A stretch of 29,025 bases of DNA from CAYSLU01 sp964431965 (GTDB taxonomy: Bacteria > Verrucomicrobiota > Kiritimatiellia > CAIKKV01 > CAYSLU01): positions 1 to 29,025 of the forward strand of contig CAYSLU010000072.1 of NCBI GenBank assembly GCA_964431965.1, written 5' to 3'. Numbering within the stretch: position 1 is the stretch's first letter; the number at the start of each line of letters is the position of its first letter. The position numbers and the translations under genes are program-made. Below the pieces are notes generated by a model. That model was not told the DNA's origin and made no database searches. It saw only the letters and a program-made list of their open reading frames with translations. Positions 15,758 through 23,405 of this stretch are shown here, piece by piece.

Positions 15758-17752
15758 TCAGACGGGTTGAGCGACGGAGTGACCCCGGTAGCGGAGGAAC
15801 GTCCCGTCCATCATGAAGTGGCGGAGCGGCGTGCCGTCGGGCGCCAGGCGCAGCCAGACGAGCGGGCTGTCGGTCTGGAACGGGCTGTCTTCGTCGAGCG
15901 GAGCGCACAGGCTGGCGGACAGGGCGACGCAGTCGATCCGGCCGTCGGGCCAGGCCAGCTCGATGCCGCGGCCCGAGCCGGCCGGCGAAGGCCGGACGAC
16001 CGGCGGCTGCATGCCCCCGGCCAGCGGCATCGCCAGAACGGCGGAAAAGACAGGGATCGAGGGATAGCGGAAGACCACCTGCGGCGCCGGCTTGAACCCG
16101 GTGGAATAGGTGTCGGCGAACCAGCCGCGCAAGGGATCCTTCTGCCCCTCGATCACCTCCATGGTCACGCCGGGAGGCGGGAGCACCATCTGCAGATGGA
16201 ACCCCGGCTCTTCGCCTTTCGTGCTCCATGCCAGCTTTCGGGGATCGTGCTCCCAGCCGGTGACCGGCGCCAGCTGCCAGACGCTCTCGATCGTGTGCCC
16301 GGGATCGCTGGACATCAGGTCGAAGACCAGCATGTACTCACCGCGGATCCACAGGACGATCCGCTCGTGCCGGCCGTGCGTGCCTTGGCCGAGGCCGCCC
16401 TGGAACCCCCACGTGTAGACGCCCGTCCAGTAGCCGCCCGGGTACACGCCGTGCAGGAACACGAGGTCGTCGGCTATCGCCGAACGGAGCAGCCGGGCGT
16501 CGCCAAGCCCCTGGTTCAGTCCATCCATGTTCAGCGTGCAGTGGGCGGCCGTCGAGCGGCCGTAGATGGCGAACGGGTTCGACATCTCGTAGTCGAACGT
16601 TCCCGGATCGGCCAGCCAGAGCCGTCCGCCCGACCGGAAGACGAGCCCCAGCCGGGCGAGGTGGGCGTGGGCGCCGGCGTATGGAGCGGCGTCGAACGCG
16701 AGAAAGTCGGCGCCCGGCCCCCAGGACGAGCGGGCGAAGACCTGGCCCGCCTTTGCGAAGACGGCGTCGCGCGGCGGCCGCCACGCGGGAGCGGCCTGGC
16801 CGGTGAGCTGCGCGCGCCATTCCCGGGCCGTGGCCCACGCTTCGGCGTGCTCCCGGTCGGTGCTTTCGGCCGCGTTGTCGTTGATGCCGCCCGGCAGTGT
16901 ATGCACGGCGTAGTCGACCGCGCCCAGCAGCCGGTCCATGGGTATGCCCAAGTCCGCCTCGGGGAAGACGCGCCCGAGCCGATCGAAGTAGAGGAAGGTG
17001 GCGGTCATGTGCTGGTGGTAGCCGAGCGTTTCCTCAACGTGCACGCCGTCTTCGAGGAACTGCGCCTTCAGCGCGTGCCGGAGCCCGGAAACGGCGCTCT
17101 TCCGCATGGCGTCCGCTTCGGCCATGAAGGGCAGACGCAGGGCGACGTGCAAGAGGCCGTCCAGCCCGAAGATGCGGTGGTTGCCCCACATCCGCGAGGG
17201 GATGCCCCGCTTCCACAGGATGTGGGCCTGCCGCTCCATCGAGTCCAGCACTCGGGCGATGAAGGCGTCGTCCCAGGATGGACTGTCCATGAACAGCGCC
17301 AGGGCGGGCGCCCAGCCGCCGAAGCCGTGGGTGCCGAGGCGGATGCCGATGTCCATGCACGTGTTGCCCCGAAGGTTGATGTCCTCGAGGGCGAAGCGGT
17401 CCATCCAGTCTTCCATGTAGTCCCGGGCCGCCTCGGCGAACCGCGCCTCGCCCGACTTGCGGTAGGCGCCCATCAGCGGGCCGAGCATGAAGAAGCGGCT
17501 CATCTGCGTGGGCCACTCCTGATGCTGGATATGGCCGCCGCTCCAGTCGATCCGGCGCCGGCCCACGGCGACCAGTGTCTTGGGGACGCCGGCCGGCTGG
17601 TTGCCGTTGAAGCGGATCTTGCCGTCGACGATCTCTCCGGCCTGCGCCAGCACGTCCTCGCTTGGCGGGCGCGGCGGAAATGCGGAGTCGAACCGCGCGG
17701 CGATCGCCTGGACGGCTTGCTTCCTGGCGCTGAGGGTGTCGGGAAGGGACAT
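15758..17752 (-). CDS. Heparinase II/III family protein (paralogue A)
   Basis: The product is a 664-residue predicted polysaccharide lyase with the same two-part layout as the next gene. The helical domain contains MWGNHRIFGLDGLLH (Asn 191, His 192) and VHVEETLGYHQHM (Glu 240/241, Tyr 245). The beta-sandwich begins near 330 with AHAHLARLGL (His 362 and 364), ADPGTFDYE (Asp 382) and GRSTAAHCTLNMDG (His 404). Asn, His and Tyr at these places are the expected beta-elimination set in this fold, so it is likely active on a uronic-acid glycan. The precise substrate is not deducible. No clear signal peptide is visible, which implies action on imported oligosaccharides or an unrecognised export route. 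The start at 17752 has AGGAG at 17765-17761. It begins 11 bp after the DUF4838 gene. Confidence 0.88.
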   Translation of the reverse strand: MSLPDTLSARKQAVQAIAARFDSAFPPRPPSEDVLAQAGEIVDGKIRFNGNQPAGVPKTLVAVGRRRIDWSGGHIQHQEWPTQMSRFFMLGPLMGAYRKSGEARFAEAARDYMEDWMDRFALEDINLRGNTCMDIGIRLGTHGFGGWAPALALFMDSPSWDDAFIARVLDSMERQAHILWKRGIPSRMWGNHRIFGLDGLLHVALRLPFMAEADAMRKSAVSGLRHALKAQFLEDGVHVEETLGYHQHMTATFLYFDRLGRVFPEADLGIPMDRLLGAVDYAVHTLPGGINDNAAESTDREHAEAWATAREWRAQLTGQAAPAWRPPRDAVFAKAGQVFARSSWGPGADFLAFDAAPYAGAHAHLARLGLVFRSGGRLWLADPGTFDYEMSNPFAIYGRSTAAHCTLNMDGLNQGLGDARLLRSAIADDLVFLHGVYPGGYWTGVYTWGFQGGLGQGTHGRHERIVLWIRGEYMLVFDLMSSDPGHTIESVWQLAPVTGWEHDPRKLAWSTKGEEPGFHLQMVLPPPGVTMEVIEGQKDPLRGWFADTYSTGFKPAPQVVFRYPSIPVFSAVLAMPLAGGMQPPVVRPSPAGSGRGIELAWPDGRIDCVALSASLCAPLDEDSPFQTDSPLVWLRLAPDGTPLRHFMMDGTFLRYRGHSVAQPV

Positions 17753-17760
17753 GCTTTACG

Positions 17761-17765
17761 CTCCT
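17761..17765 (-). promoter_or_regulatory. Shine-Dalgarno of heparinase paralogue A
   Basis: AGGAG (minus strand) lies 8 bases before the ATG at 17752. It overlaps the TAG stop of the DUF4838 gene at 17764-17766, so ribosomes finishing one gene are placed to start the next. It fixes the start of paralogue A. Confidence 0.8.
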
Positions 17766-20091
17766 AGCGTTCCACGAACGGCAGCCGGCCGAAGGCGTTC
17801 TGGTCGTTGCTGACGGTCGCATAGCGGGTGTTGAAGCGCTGGTACTCGCGCTTGCTCCTGTCGATCACCCGGTGGCGGGTGAAGTTGCCGTACCATGCGA
17901 TGCCCGTGGCCGGGCCCTTGGCCGCGGGGAAGGCGGCGTACGGGACGTAGACTTCCAGGCTCCAGAATCCTTCGCCCACAAAGGCCGCGGCCTTGATGCC
18001 CTCGCCGTTCCACGAGGCGTCCTTGCCGTGGAAGTCGGCGATCGCCCCCCTTGAGTTGGCGATGATCTGGTAGTAGTCGGTCTGGTCGCCCATGACGTCA
18101 AGAAACAGCTCCACGTTGTCGTTCCACCAGATGAGCGATGCGTCGCGGGTCTCCGGACCGATGTCACGCGCCAGCTTGTCCGGCTCGGGCTCCGTCATGC
18201 GGAAGCCGAAGGTGACGCCGCGCCGCGTCCACACCGCCTGGACGGTGGTCGGGAACTGGGGCGTGGGGTTCTGCCGGCTCTGGGCCATCACGAACGGCAG
18301 CGGCTCCGTGCCCTCCCACGCCTTGTCGTCCAGCTTCCCGTCCAGCGCGGGGTCGTCGGCCGCCTGCAGCAGGGAGAGCGTCTTGAGGCCCGTTCCGCTG
18401 GCGTGCTCGGCGGACTGCTGGAAGAAGGCCCTCAGGGGAACGGCCGTGTACTCCAGGCGCCTGGTGACCAGGGCATCGCCCGAGGCCTTGCCGAACGCCT
18501 CGGCCAGCAGGGCCTCCATGCGCTGCACGTCGGCGCGCGGGTAGCTCATCTCGTAGATGGTCTTGGGCGAGAAGGCGCCGTTGGGCCAACGGATGTCCTC
18601 CCAGCCGCGGATCTGCATGCCGATCAGCTCGCGCATCGGCCTGGCCGCCGGGCCATACATGCGCGTGACGTAGCCCTCGATCGCCGCGTCGGCATCGAAA
18701 TCGGGGTTCCAGAGGGTCTTCATCCACGTGTAGAGGCTCACGTGCTGCCGCTGCCAATGGTTCCCTTCGCCATTGATGAAGCTGCCCACGGTCTTGGTCC
18801 GATTGGCCCGGTAGTGGGCCGTGATCGCGTGGGGGAACAGGTAGGCGGCCAAGGTGCGGTCCTCGGGCCAGCAGCTGTAATGCCAGTTCTGGATGCGACG
18901 GCCGGTGAGCCGCGACCAGGCGTCGATGTTGGCCTGCTCCGAGGCGTTCACGGCCGGCTGCGCGTAGAGGGCCAGCCCCGGCATGCCGCAGATCTGGATC
19001 TCCACGTTATCCGGGAATGCGATGCCGTCGGGAGCGTAGGTGTAGTTCTTGTAGGGCAGGAAGATCACGGTCAGGTCCGGCCACCGGGCCTTCACCTCCC
19101 GGCCGAGCTTGGCCACAAACGTGCCGAGGATACTGGAGGCGGTGCCGTATGGACCGCCTTCCGGGTTCCACAGGGCCTGGCAGTCCGTGCAGTTGCAGGC
19201 GACGGGAATGTCGGCTGGCGACACGGTCACCGCCTGGTCCAGCAGGATGCCCGTCTCGCGGTTCACGGCCCCGGTGGCCGTGAGTTGGATCTCAATCTGC
19301 TCCAGGTACGTCTTCAGCGTGGCGGGATTGCCGTAGCAGAGCATGGAGAAGTCCCTCTGTCCGTCGGCGCGCAACTGAAAGATCTCCGGCCGCGTCTCCT
19401 TGTAGAACTTGTCCCACCGGTGCGGGGCATGCACGATCAGCTTGACCGGCCAGCTGCTGTAGGACCGCAGCCGCCGATGGAGCGCGCCGACGTCCGCTGC
19501 CCCCAGCCGGGGGCCGCCGGACGGCCAGATTTCGCGCATGCGGAAGAACGGGGCGTCGGTCCAGTGCGCCGGCGCCACGGTCAGCGTGGGCTGCTTCGGC
19601 AGCCAGGTGCCGATCCACTCGGCCGCCTTCTGCTCCTCCGGCCAGTACCAGCGCACGCCGACCGAGCGCTCGAGGAAATCGTAGATGGCCCACGCGGTTC
19701 CGGGCTCGTCCTGGCCGGCGAGGGTGACGCGGTTCGAGCCGGTGGCGACGGCGAACCCCTCGGCTCCCACGGGATCAGGGAAGAGGGCCCTGTCGTCCGG
19801 CCGGGTAACGACGACGAGCGATGCGAGCCCGTTCGATGGGGCGCCGACGATCGCTAGCTTGGCGCCGGTTATCTTCTCCAGATGCAGCTGGAGGTCCTGG
19901 ATGGCACCGTTCAGCACGGGGCCGCGTTTGGCGGGGGCCACGATCACGGCCGCGGCCTGTCCGTCGCGGGTCAGTGTCACGGACGCGTGTTTCGGCGCGG
20001 GGTAGGCTTTGACCGGGGTGAGATCGGCTGCGAAGACGGCGCCGGCGGCGAGCATGCTGAGGCCGACGAATCCGACCAGATGGCTGTTCAT
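17764..20091 (-). CDS. Secreted DUF4838 protein with C-terminal CBM9-like domain
   Basis: The product is a 775-residue protein. A signal peptide is visible at residues 1-21 (hydrophobic core, AVFA cleavage region). Residues about 40-140 resemble the small alpha/beta domain that precedes catalytic barrels in alpha-glucuronidases and hexosaminidases (LQLHLEKITGAKL, then TAWAIYDFLERSVGVRWYWP). The central part, about 190-470, matches the DUF4838 pattern, with a CNCTDCQALWNP segment and many aromatics, and is probably a glycoside-hydrolase-like barrel. The C-terminal 198 residues (578-775) look like a CBM9-type sandwich: ALDGKLDDKAW, DNVELFLDV, FWSLEVYVPY. A role in binding or hydrolysing a glycan outside the cytoplasm is likely. 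Catalytic residues are not assigned. AAGGGG precedes the ATG by about 10 bases. It follows the SulP gene by 27 bp. Confidence 0.85.
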   Translation of the reverse strand: MNSHLVGFVGLSMLAAGAVFAADLTPVKAYPAPKHASVTLTRDGQAAAVIVAPAKRGPVLNGAIQDLQLHLEKITGAKLAIVGAPSNGLASLVVVTRPDDRALFPDPVGAEGFAVATGSNRVTLAGQDEPGTAWAIYDFLERSVGVRWYWPEEQKAAEWIGTWLPKQPTLTVAPAHWTDAPFFRMREIWPSGGPRLGAADVGALHRRLRSYSSWPVKLIVHAPHRWDKFYKETRPEIFQLRADGQRDFSMLCYGNPATLKTYLEQIEIQLTATGAVNRETGILLDQAVTVSPADIPVACNCTDCQALWNPEGGPYGTASSILGTFVAKLGREVKARWPDLTVIFLPYKNYTYAPDGIAFPDNVEIQICGMPGLALYAQPAVNASEQANIDAWSRLTGRRIQNWHYSCWPEDRTLAAYLFPHAITAHYRANRTKTVGSFINGEGNHWQRQHVSLYTWMKTLWNPDFDADAAIEGYVTRMYGPAARPMRELIGMQIRGWEDIRWPNGAFSPKTIYEMSYPRADVQRMEALLAEAFGKASGDALVTRRLEYTAVPLRAFFQQSAEHASGTGLKTLSLLQAADDPALDGKLDDKAWEGTEPLPFVMAQSRQNPTPQFPTTVQAVWTRRGVTFGFRMTEPEPDKLARDIGPETRDASLIWWNDNVELFLDVMGDQTDYYQIIANSRGAIADFHGKDASWNGEGIKAAAFVGEGFWSLEVYVPYAAFPAAKGPATGIAWYGNFTRHRVIDRSKREYQRFNTRYATVSNDQNAFGRLPFVER

Positions 20092-20118
20092 GACGGCATT
20101 CCCCTTTTCGTGTTTGGG

Positions 20119-21840
20119 CTAGATCGTGTAGCTCGGCTCCGGCGTGTCGCCGAGCAGCTCCTCGGCCCGGCGCCACGCTTTGAGCGTAGAGGCGTACAGG
20201 GCGGATTCGGCTTCGAAGACGTTCGCCTCGCCCAGCTTGTCGACGAGCCGGATCTCCCGGAAGAGCGCGTGCATCTTCTGGCTCACGCCGCACAGCAGGA
20301 TGTGGCGTCCGTCGCGCCGCGCCTGGTCGATGAATGCCTCGAGTACTTCCAGGGCCGAAACATCCATCGCGTGCACCCGCTTGAGGCGGATGATGCACGC
20401 CTGCGGCTGGACGCGGCGGACCAGCTCCCGCAGCTTGTCCTGCATGTCCGCTGCGCAGCCGAAATAGAGGTCGCCGTCCAGCTGCACGAGGGCGACCGGC
20501 CTGGCCGTGCTGCGGTCGATGCCGACCTCCCGGAAGCCGTCGCCGTTGCGCTCCAGCAGCTTCATGCTGATGCGGCCGGTGCTCCACACGTGGATCAGCA
20601 CGGACACGGCGATGCCCGCCAGGATGGCCTTCTCGAGGTCGGGCATCAGGATCGTGGCGCCGGCGGTCAGGCCGACGACGGCCAGCTCGTGGCGATTGGT
20701 CCGGGCGATCCGGTGCACCGCCGGCCAGTTGATCATGCCCGCGGCCACGAGGGCGATGATGCCGGCGAGGCTCGCGGTGGGGATGTACTGGGCCTCGTCG
20801 GCCAGCAGTACAAGGACGAGCGCCACCAGAAGTCCGGACATCACCGCCGAGAGGCGGGTGCGCGCGCCGCTGGTGTAGTTGATGACCGAGCGGGTGAACG
20901 ACCCGGAGCAGGGGAATGCCTGGAAGAAGGCGCCGGCCATGTTCGCCAGCCCCTGGCCGATGAACTCGCGGCTGGAGTCGATGCGCTGGCCGGACGAGAG
21001 GGCGATCGCCTTGGAGATGGCGGCTGCCTCGGTCAGCCCGACGAGCGCGATGGCAAGGGCCGACGGCCACAGTGCGCGGATCCAGTCCCAGTCGAGCACG
21101 ACCGGCGTGAAGGCCGGCAGGCGCGCCGGTATGCGGCCCATGTCGCCGACCAGGTGAACGCCCTGGCCGCCCAGGTTGAGCACGGCGCAGAGCACCGCGC
21201 AGGCGGTCAGCGCGATCAGCGCGCCGGGCAGGCGCTTGTCGAGCCGGCGGCAGGCGACCGTTACCAGGATGGTCAGGGCGGCGATCCCCGCCGCGTAGAG
21301 GTTCGCGTGGCCGGCCAGGCTCGCGGTCAGGATCACCTTCCGGTACAGGGGAATGTAGCCGTGCGGCAGCTGCACCCCCAGAAGATCCGGGAGCTGCCCG
21401 AGGCCGATGATGACCGCCGCGCCGGCGGTGAACCCCAGAATGACCGACTGGGAGACGAAATTGACGATCCGGCCGAAGCGCAGCAGGCCCAGAGCCAGGC
21501 GGATCGCTCCGGCCATGAACGTGAGCAGGAACAGCATGGGGAGGAAGTCGTCGATGCCCAGGTAGCGCTTCATGGCGCCGGCGACCATCAGGGCCGTGGC
21601 GTTCGTCGGGCCGGTGATGAGATGGTTGGAGCTGCCGAACAGGGCGCCGACCACGCTGGTGACGATCGTCGCGTACAGCCCGTACATCGGGTGTACGCCG
21701 GCGATGAGCGCGTAGGCCATCGACTGGGGCACGGCGATGATGGCGACGGTCATCGCCGACAGGGCGTCGGCCCGCAGCGCCTGCGCCGAGTAGCCTTCCA
21801 GCCCCAGCCAGCGGATCGCGCGGTGTGTGAGCCGGTTCAT
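20119..21840 (-). CDS. SulP/SLC26-family anion transporter with STAS domain
   Basis: The product is a 573-residue inner-membrane transporter of the SulP family, whose members carry sulfate, bicarbonate or other anions. The family signature VPQSMAYALIAGVHPMYGLY is at residues 37-56, followed by SNHLITGPTNATALM and FVSQSVILGFTAGAAVI, with many hydrophobic helices to about residue 420. The C-terminal STAS domain begins near 440 (VALVQLDGDLYF) and carries the HAMDVSALEVLEAF segment that aligns with the anti-sigma-factor-antagonist fold. The anion cannot be read from sequence. Placement in a lyase operon hints at sulfate released from, or accompanying, a sulfated glycan. The ATG at 21840 shares ATGA with the stop of the upstream gene. 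A longer frame extending upstream is a shadow of that gene. Confidence 0.93.
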   Translation of the reverse strand: MNRLTHRAIRWLGLEGYSAQALRADALSAMTVAIIAVPQSMAYALIAGVHPMYGLYATIVTSVVGALFGSSNHLITGPTNATALMVAGAMKRYLGIDDFLPMLFLLTFMAGAIRLALGLLRFGRIVNFVSQSVILGFTAGAAVIIGLGQLPDLLGVQLPHGYIPLYRKVILTASLAGHANLYAAGIAALTILVTVACRRLDKRLPGALIALTACAVLCAVLNLGGQGVHLVGDMGRIPARLPAFTPVVLDWDWIRALWPSALAIALVGLTEAAAISKAIALSSGQRIDSSREFIGQGLANMAGAFFQAFPCSGSFTRSVINYTSGARTRLSAVMSGLLVALVLVLLADEAQYIPTASLAGIIALVAAGMINWPAVHRIARTNRHELAVVGLTAGATILMPDLEKAILAGIAVSVLIHVWSTGRISMKLLERNGDGFREVGIDRSTARPVALVQLDGDLYFGCAADMQDKLRELVRRVQPQACIIRLKRVHAMDVSALEVLEAFIDQARRDGRHILLCGVSQKMHALFREIRLVDKLGEANVFEAESALYASTLKAWRRAEELLGDTPEPSYTI

Positions 21841-22943
21841 TCTCGCAGCGTCATCCAGCGGATGGACAGAACGGTGTCCTCGGTGCACCAGAAGGCGAGG
21901 AAGAGCGTCCCGTCGGGAGTGCGGCAGAGGCACGGGGCGCCGAGCCTCAGAACGCTGAAGTTCTGGGCCATGTTGCGGGAACGGCCGGTGAGGCCGGCGG
22001 TGCGGGCCCCCCACAGGGGCGCGGTGCCCTCGTTCATCCAGCGCGAGCCGCGCAGCCGGCCGCTGACCGCCCAGAGCCCGGGCTCGTCCATGCGCCGGTA
22101 GACGATGAGGACGCGCCCGTCCGGCAGCACGAATGGGGTCAGCGTCTGCCCGCGCAGCCCCATCGAGCGCGGCCGGGTCCACGAGCGCCCGCCGTCGGCG
22201 CTCACGGCGTACTGGTTGGGGAGGTCGCGGCCGGCGGTCTCGTCGTACGCCCACGCGACCGCGAGCAGCCGGCCGTCGGGCAATTCGGCGATCTTGGACT
22301 CCCAGTAGCGGATGCGCTGGCGGGGATCGACCATGACGTCGAGGTGCTCTGGCCAGGTGCGCCCGCGGTCGCGCGAGACGAAGGCGACCATGCGCTTCCC
22401 GCTGGGCCAGCGCCCGTCCCAGTCGCACCACGTCGAGGTCGGGTAGAGCCAGCGCCCGTCCGAGAGCGGAACGATCGGGCAGCAGATCTCGAACTCGGGG
22501 CCTTCGAGCGGCGGCCGCACGCGGCGCGGCGGCTGCCACGTGCGGCCGTAGTCGCTCGAGCGCACGAGCAGGACCTCCGTCGGCGCGAAGCCGAGCGTCT
22601 TCGGATTCGCCAGCCCCTCGTGCGGGCGCGCCGTGCGGTCGGCCCGCGTCACCATGGCGACGACTTCGCCGCCCGGGAACGCGGCGATGCGCGCGGCATC
22701 CGACGTGATGCGCCGGGCGGGCAGCGGGCAGACGGGGCCTTCGAGCGCCCAGGTGCGGCCGCCGTCCTTCGAGCGGGCGACGTGCGCGCGCGCATTCGGC
22801 GCCTCGAACGCCTCGCCCAGCACGAGGCTGCAGAGCATCTCGCCGTTGTCCATGGTGACGGCCGAGGGGAAGGTCGCCTGCACGCTGTGAACGTGCGGGG
22901 TGGGATTACGATACACGAGGCCCGTGTCGAGGATCTTGATCAT
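21837..22943 (-). CDS. Sialidase-like protein with four Asp-boxes
   Basis: The product is a 368-residue predicted six-bladed beta-propeller. Four Asp-boxes (S-x-D-x-G-x-T/S-W) are clear: SKDGGRTW (58-65), SSDYGRTW (129-136), SRDRGRTW (190-197) and SADGGRSW (248-255). This pattern is seen in exo-sialidases and in related uncharacterised glycoside hydrolases. The sialidase arginine triad cannot be assigned with certainty, so sialic acid as substrate is not established. No signal peptide is visible. The ATG at 22943 is the start that leaves room for the leader. The longer open frame would run antisense through the neighbouring gene and its promoter. It is the first gene of the minus-strand glycan cluster, driven by a promoter at 23017-23045, and overlaps the SulP gene by 4 bp. 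Confidence 0.88.
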   Translation of the reverse strand: MIKILDTGLVYRNPTPHVHSVQATFPSAVTMDNGEMLCSLVLGEAFEAPNARAHVARSKDGGRTWALEGPVCPLPARRITSDAARIAAFPGGEVVAMVTRADRTARPHEGLANPKTLGFAPTEVLLVRSSDYGRTWQPPRRVRPPLEGPEFEICCPIVPLSDGRWLYPTSTWCDWDGRWPSGKRMVAFVSRDRGRTWPEHLDVMVDPRQRIRYWESKIAELPDGRLLAVAWAYDETAGRDLPNQYAVSADGGRSWTRPRSMGLRGQTLTPFVLPDGRVLIVYRRMDEPGLWAVSGRLRGSRWMNEGTAPLWGARTAGLTGRSRNMAQNFSVLRLGAPCLCRTPDGTLFLAFWCTEDTVLSIRWMTLRE

Positions 22944-22981
22944 GATGGGGACGGCTGATGGCGGACCGGGGAATGCCCTGC

Positions 22982-22987
22982 TAAGAT
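22982..22987 (+). promoter_or_regulatory. Possible -10 element for the ogt-like gene
   Basis: TAAGAT ends 6 bases before the ATG at 22994, so transcription would start at or next to the start codon and give a leaderless mRNA. No Shine-Dalgarno is present. No convincing -35 is found at 16-18 bp spacing, so this is tentative. Confidence 0.4.
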
Positions 22988-22993
22988 GACGGC

Positions 22994-23314
22994 ATGCCCA
23001 CCGAATTTCAGATGCGAATCTATGCGGCCCTGCGCCGGATTGCAAGGGGGCGTGTGACCACCTACCGGCTTCTGGCCGAGGCGGTCGGGTGTCGCTCGTG
23101 CCGGGCGGTCGGGCAGGCGCTCCGGCGCAATCCCTATGCGCCCGAGGTGCCGTGCCACCGCGTGATTGCGTCGGATCTCACGATCGGCGGATTCTCAGGC
23201 GAGCGATCGGGCCCGGAGATCGAGCGGAAGCGCTGCCTGCTGGCTGCCGAGGGCATCCGGTTCAACGCCGGCGGCCGGCTGGCCGATCCGACGCGCGTGT
23301 GCGCGGTTCGGTGA
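22994..23314 (+). CDS. Single-domain O6-alkylguanine-DNA alkyltransferase-like protein
   Basis: The product is a 106-residue protein matching only the C-terminal DNA-binding and active-site domain of Ogt/MGMT. The helix-turn-helix region reads RVTTYRLLAEAVG, then CRAVGQALRRNP. The active-site motif is VPCHRVI with Cys 54. It is followed by the usual glycine turn and KRCLLAAEGI. MGMT proteins remove alkyl groups from O6 of guanine by transferring them to this cysteine, irreversibly. Alkyltransferase-like (ATL) proteins of similar size have Trp instead of Cys here, so this one keeps the acceptor but lacks the N-terminal domain found in most MGMTs. It diverges from the glycan operon. That operon's promoter lies antisense within this gene. 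Confidence 0.88.
   Translation: MPTEFQMRIYAALRRIARGRVTTYRLLAEAVGCRSCRAVGQALRRNPYAPEVPCHRVIASDLTIGGFSGERSGPEIERKRCLLAAEGIRFNAGGRLADPTRVCAVR
23017..23045 (-). promoter_or_regulatory. Promoter for the glycan operon
   Basis: On the minus strand, a -35 TTGCAA (23045-23040) and a -10 TAGATT (23022-23017) are separated by exactly 17 bp. Transcription would start near 23010, giving a leader of about 67 bases to the ATG at 22943. The promoter sits antisense within the first codons of the ogt-like gene, so the two transcripts overlap divergently. Confidence 0.6.
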
Positions 23315-23319
23315 AGGCC

Positions 23320-23352
23320 CCGGACTGCACCCCAGAGGCGCCAGGAGTCCGG
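23320..23352. other. Small inverted repeat between convergent genes
   Basis: CCGGACT (23320-23326) and AGTCCGG (23346-23352) can form a 7-bp stem around a 19-base loop between the converging ogt-like and M15 genes. There is no T-run on either side, so a terminator role is only possible. Confidence 0.35.
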
Positions 23353-23405
23353 AGCTCTCAGACCCCATTCGCGGCGTCCATCAGCGCCTCTGCGGCAACT
23401 CCCGC

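Noticed and set aside
18403..19857. A 484-residue plus-strand open frame opposite the DUF4838 gene
   Set aside because: No family resemblance, and the minus strand carries a signal peptide, DUF4838 region and CBM9-like domain in the same place.
19882..22101. A 739-residue plus-strand open frame across the SulP gene
   Set aside because: It is the antisense of a clear SulP transporter with a STAS domain, and its Asp/Gly/His/Arg-rich composition is typical of a shadow frame.
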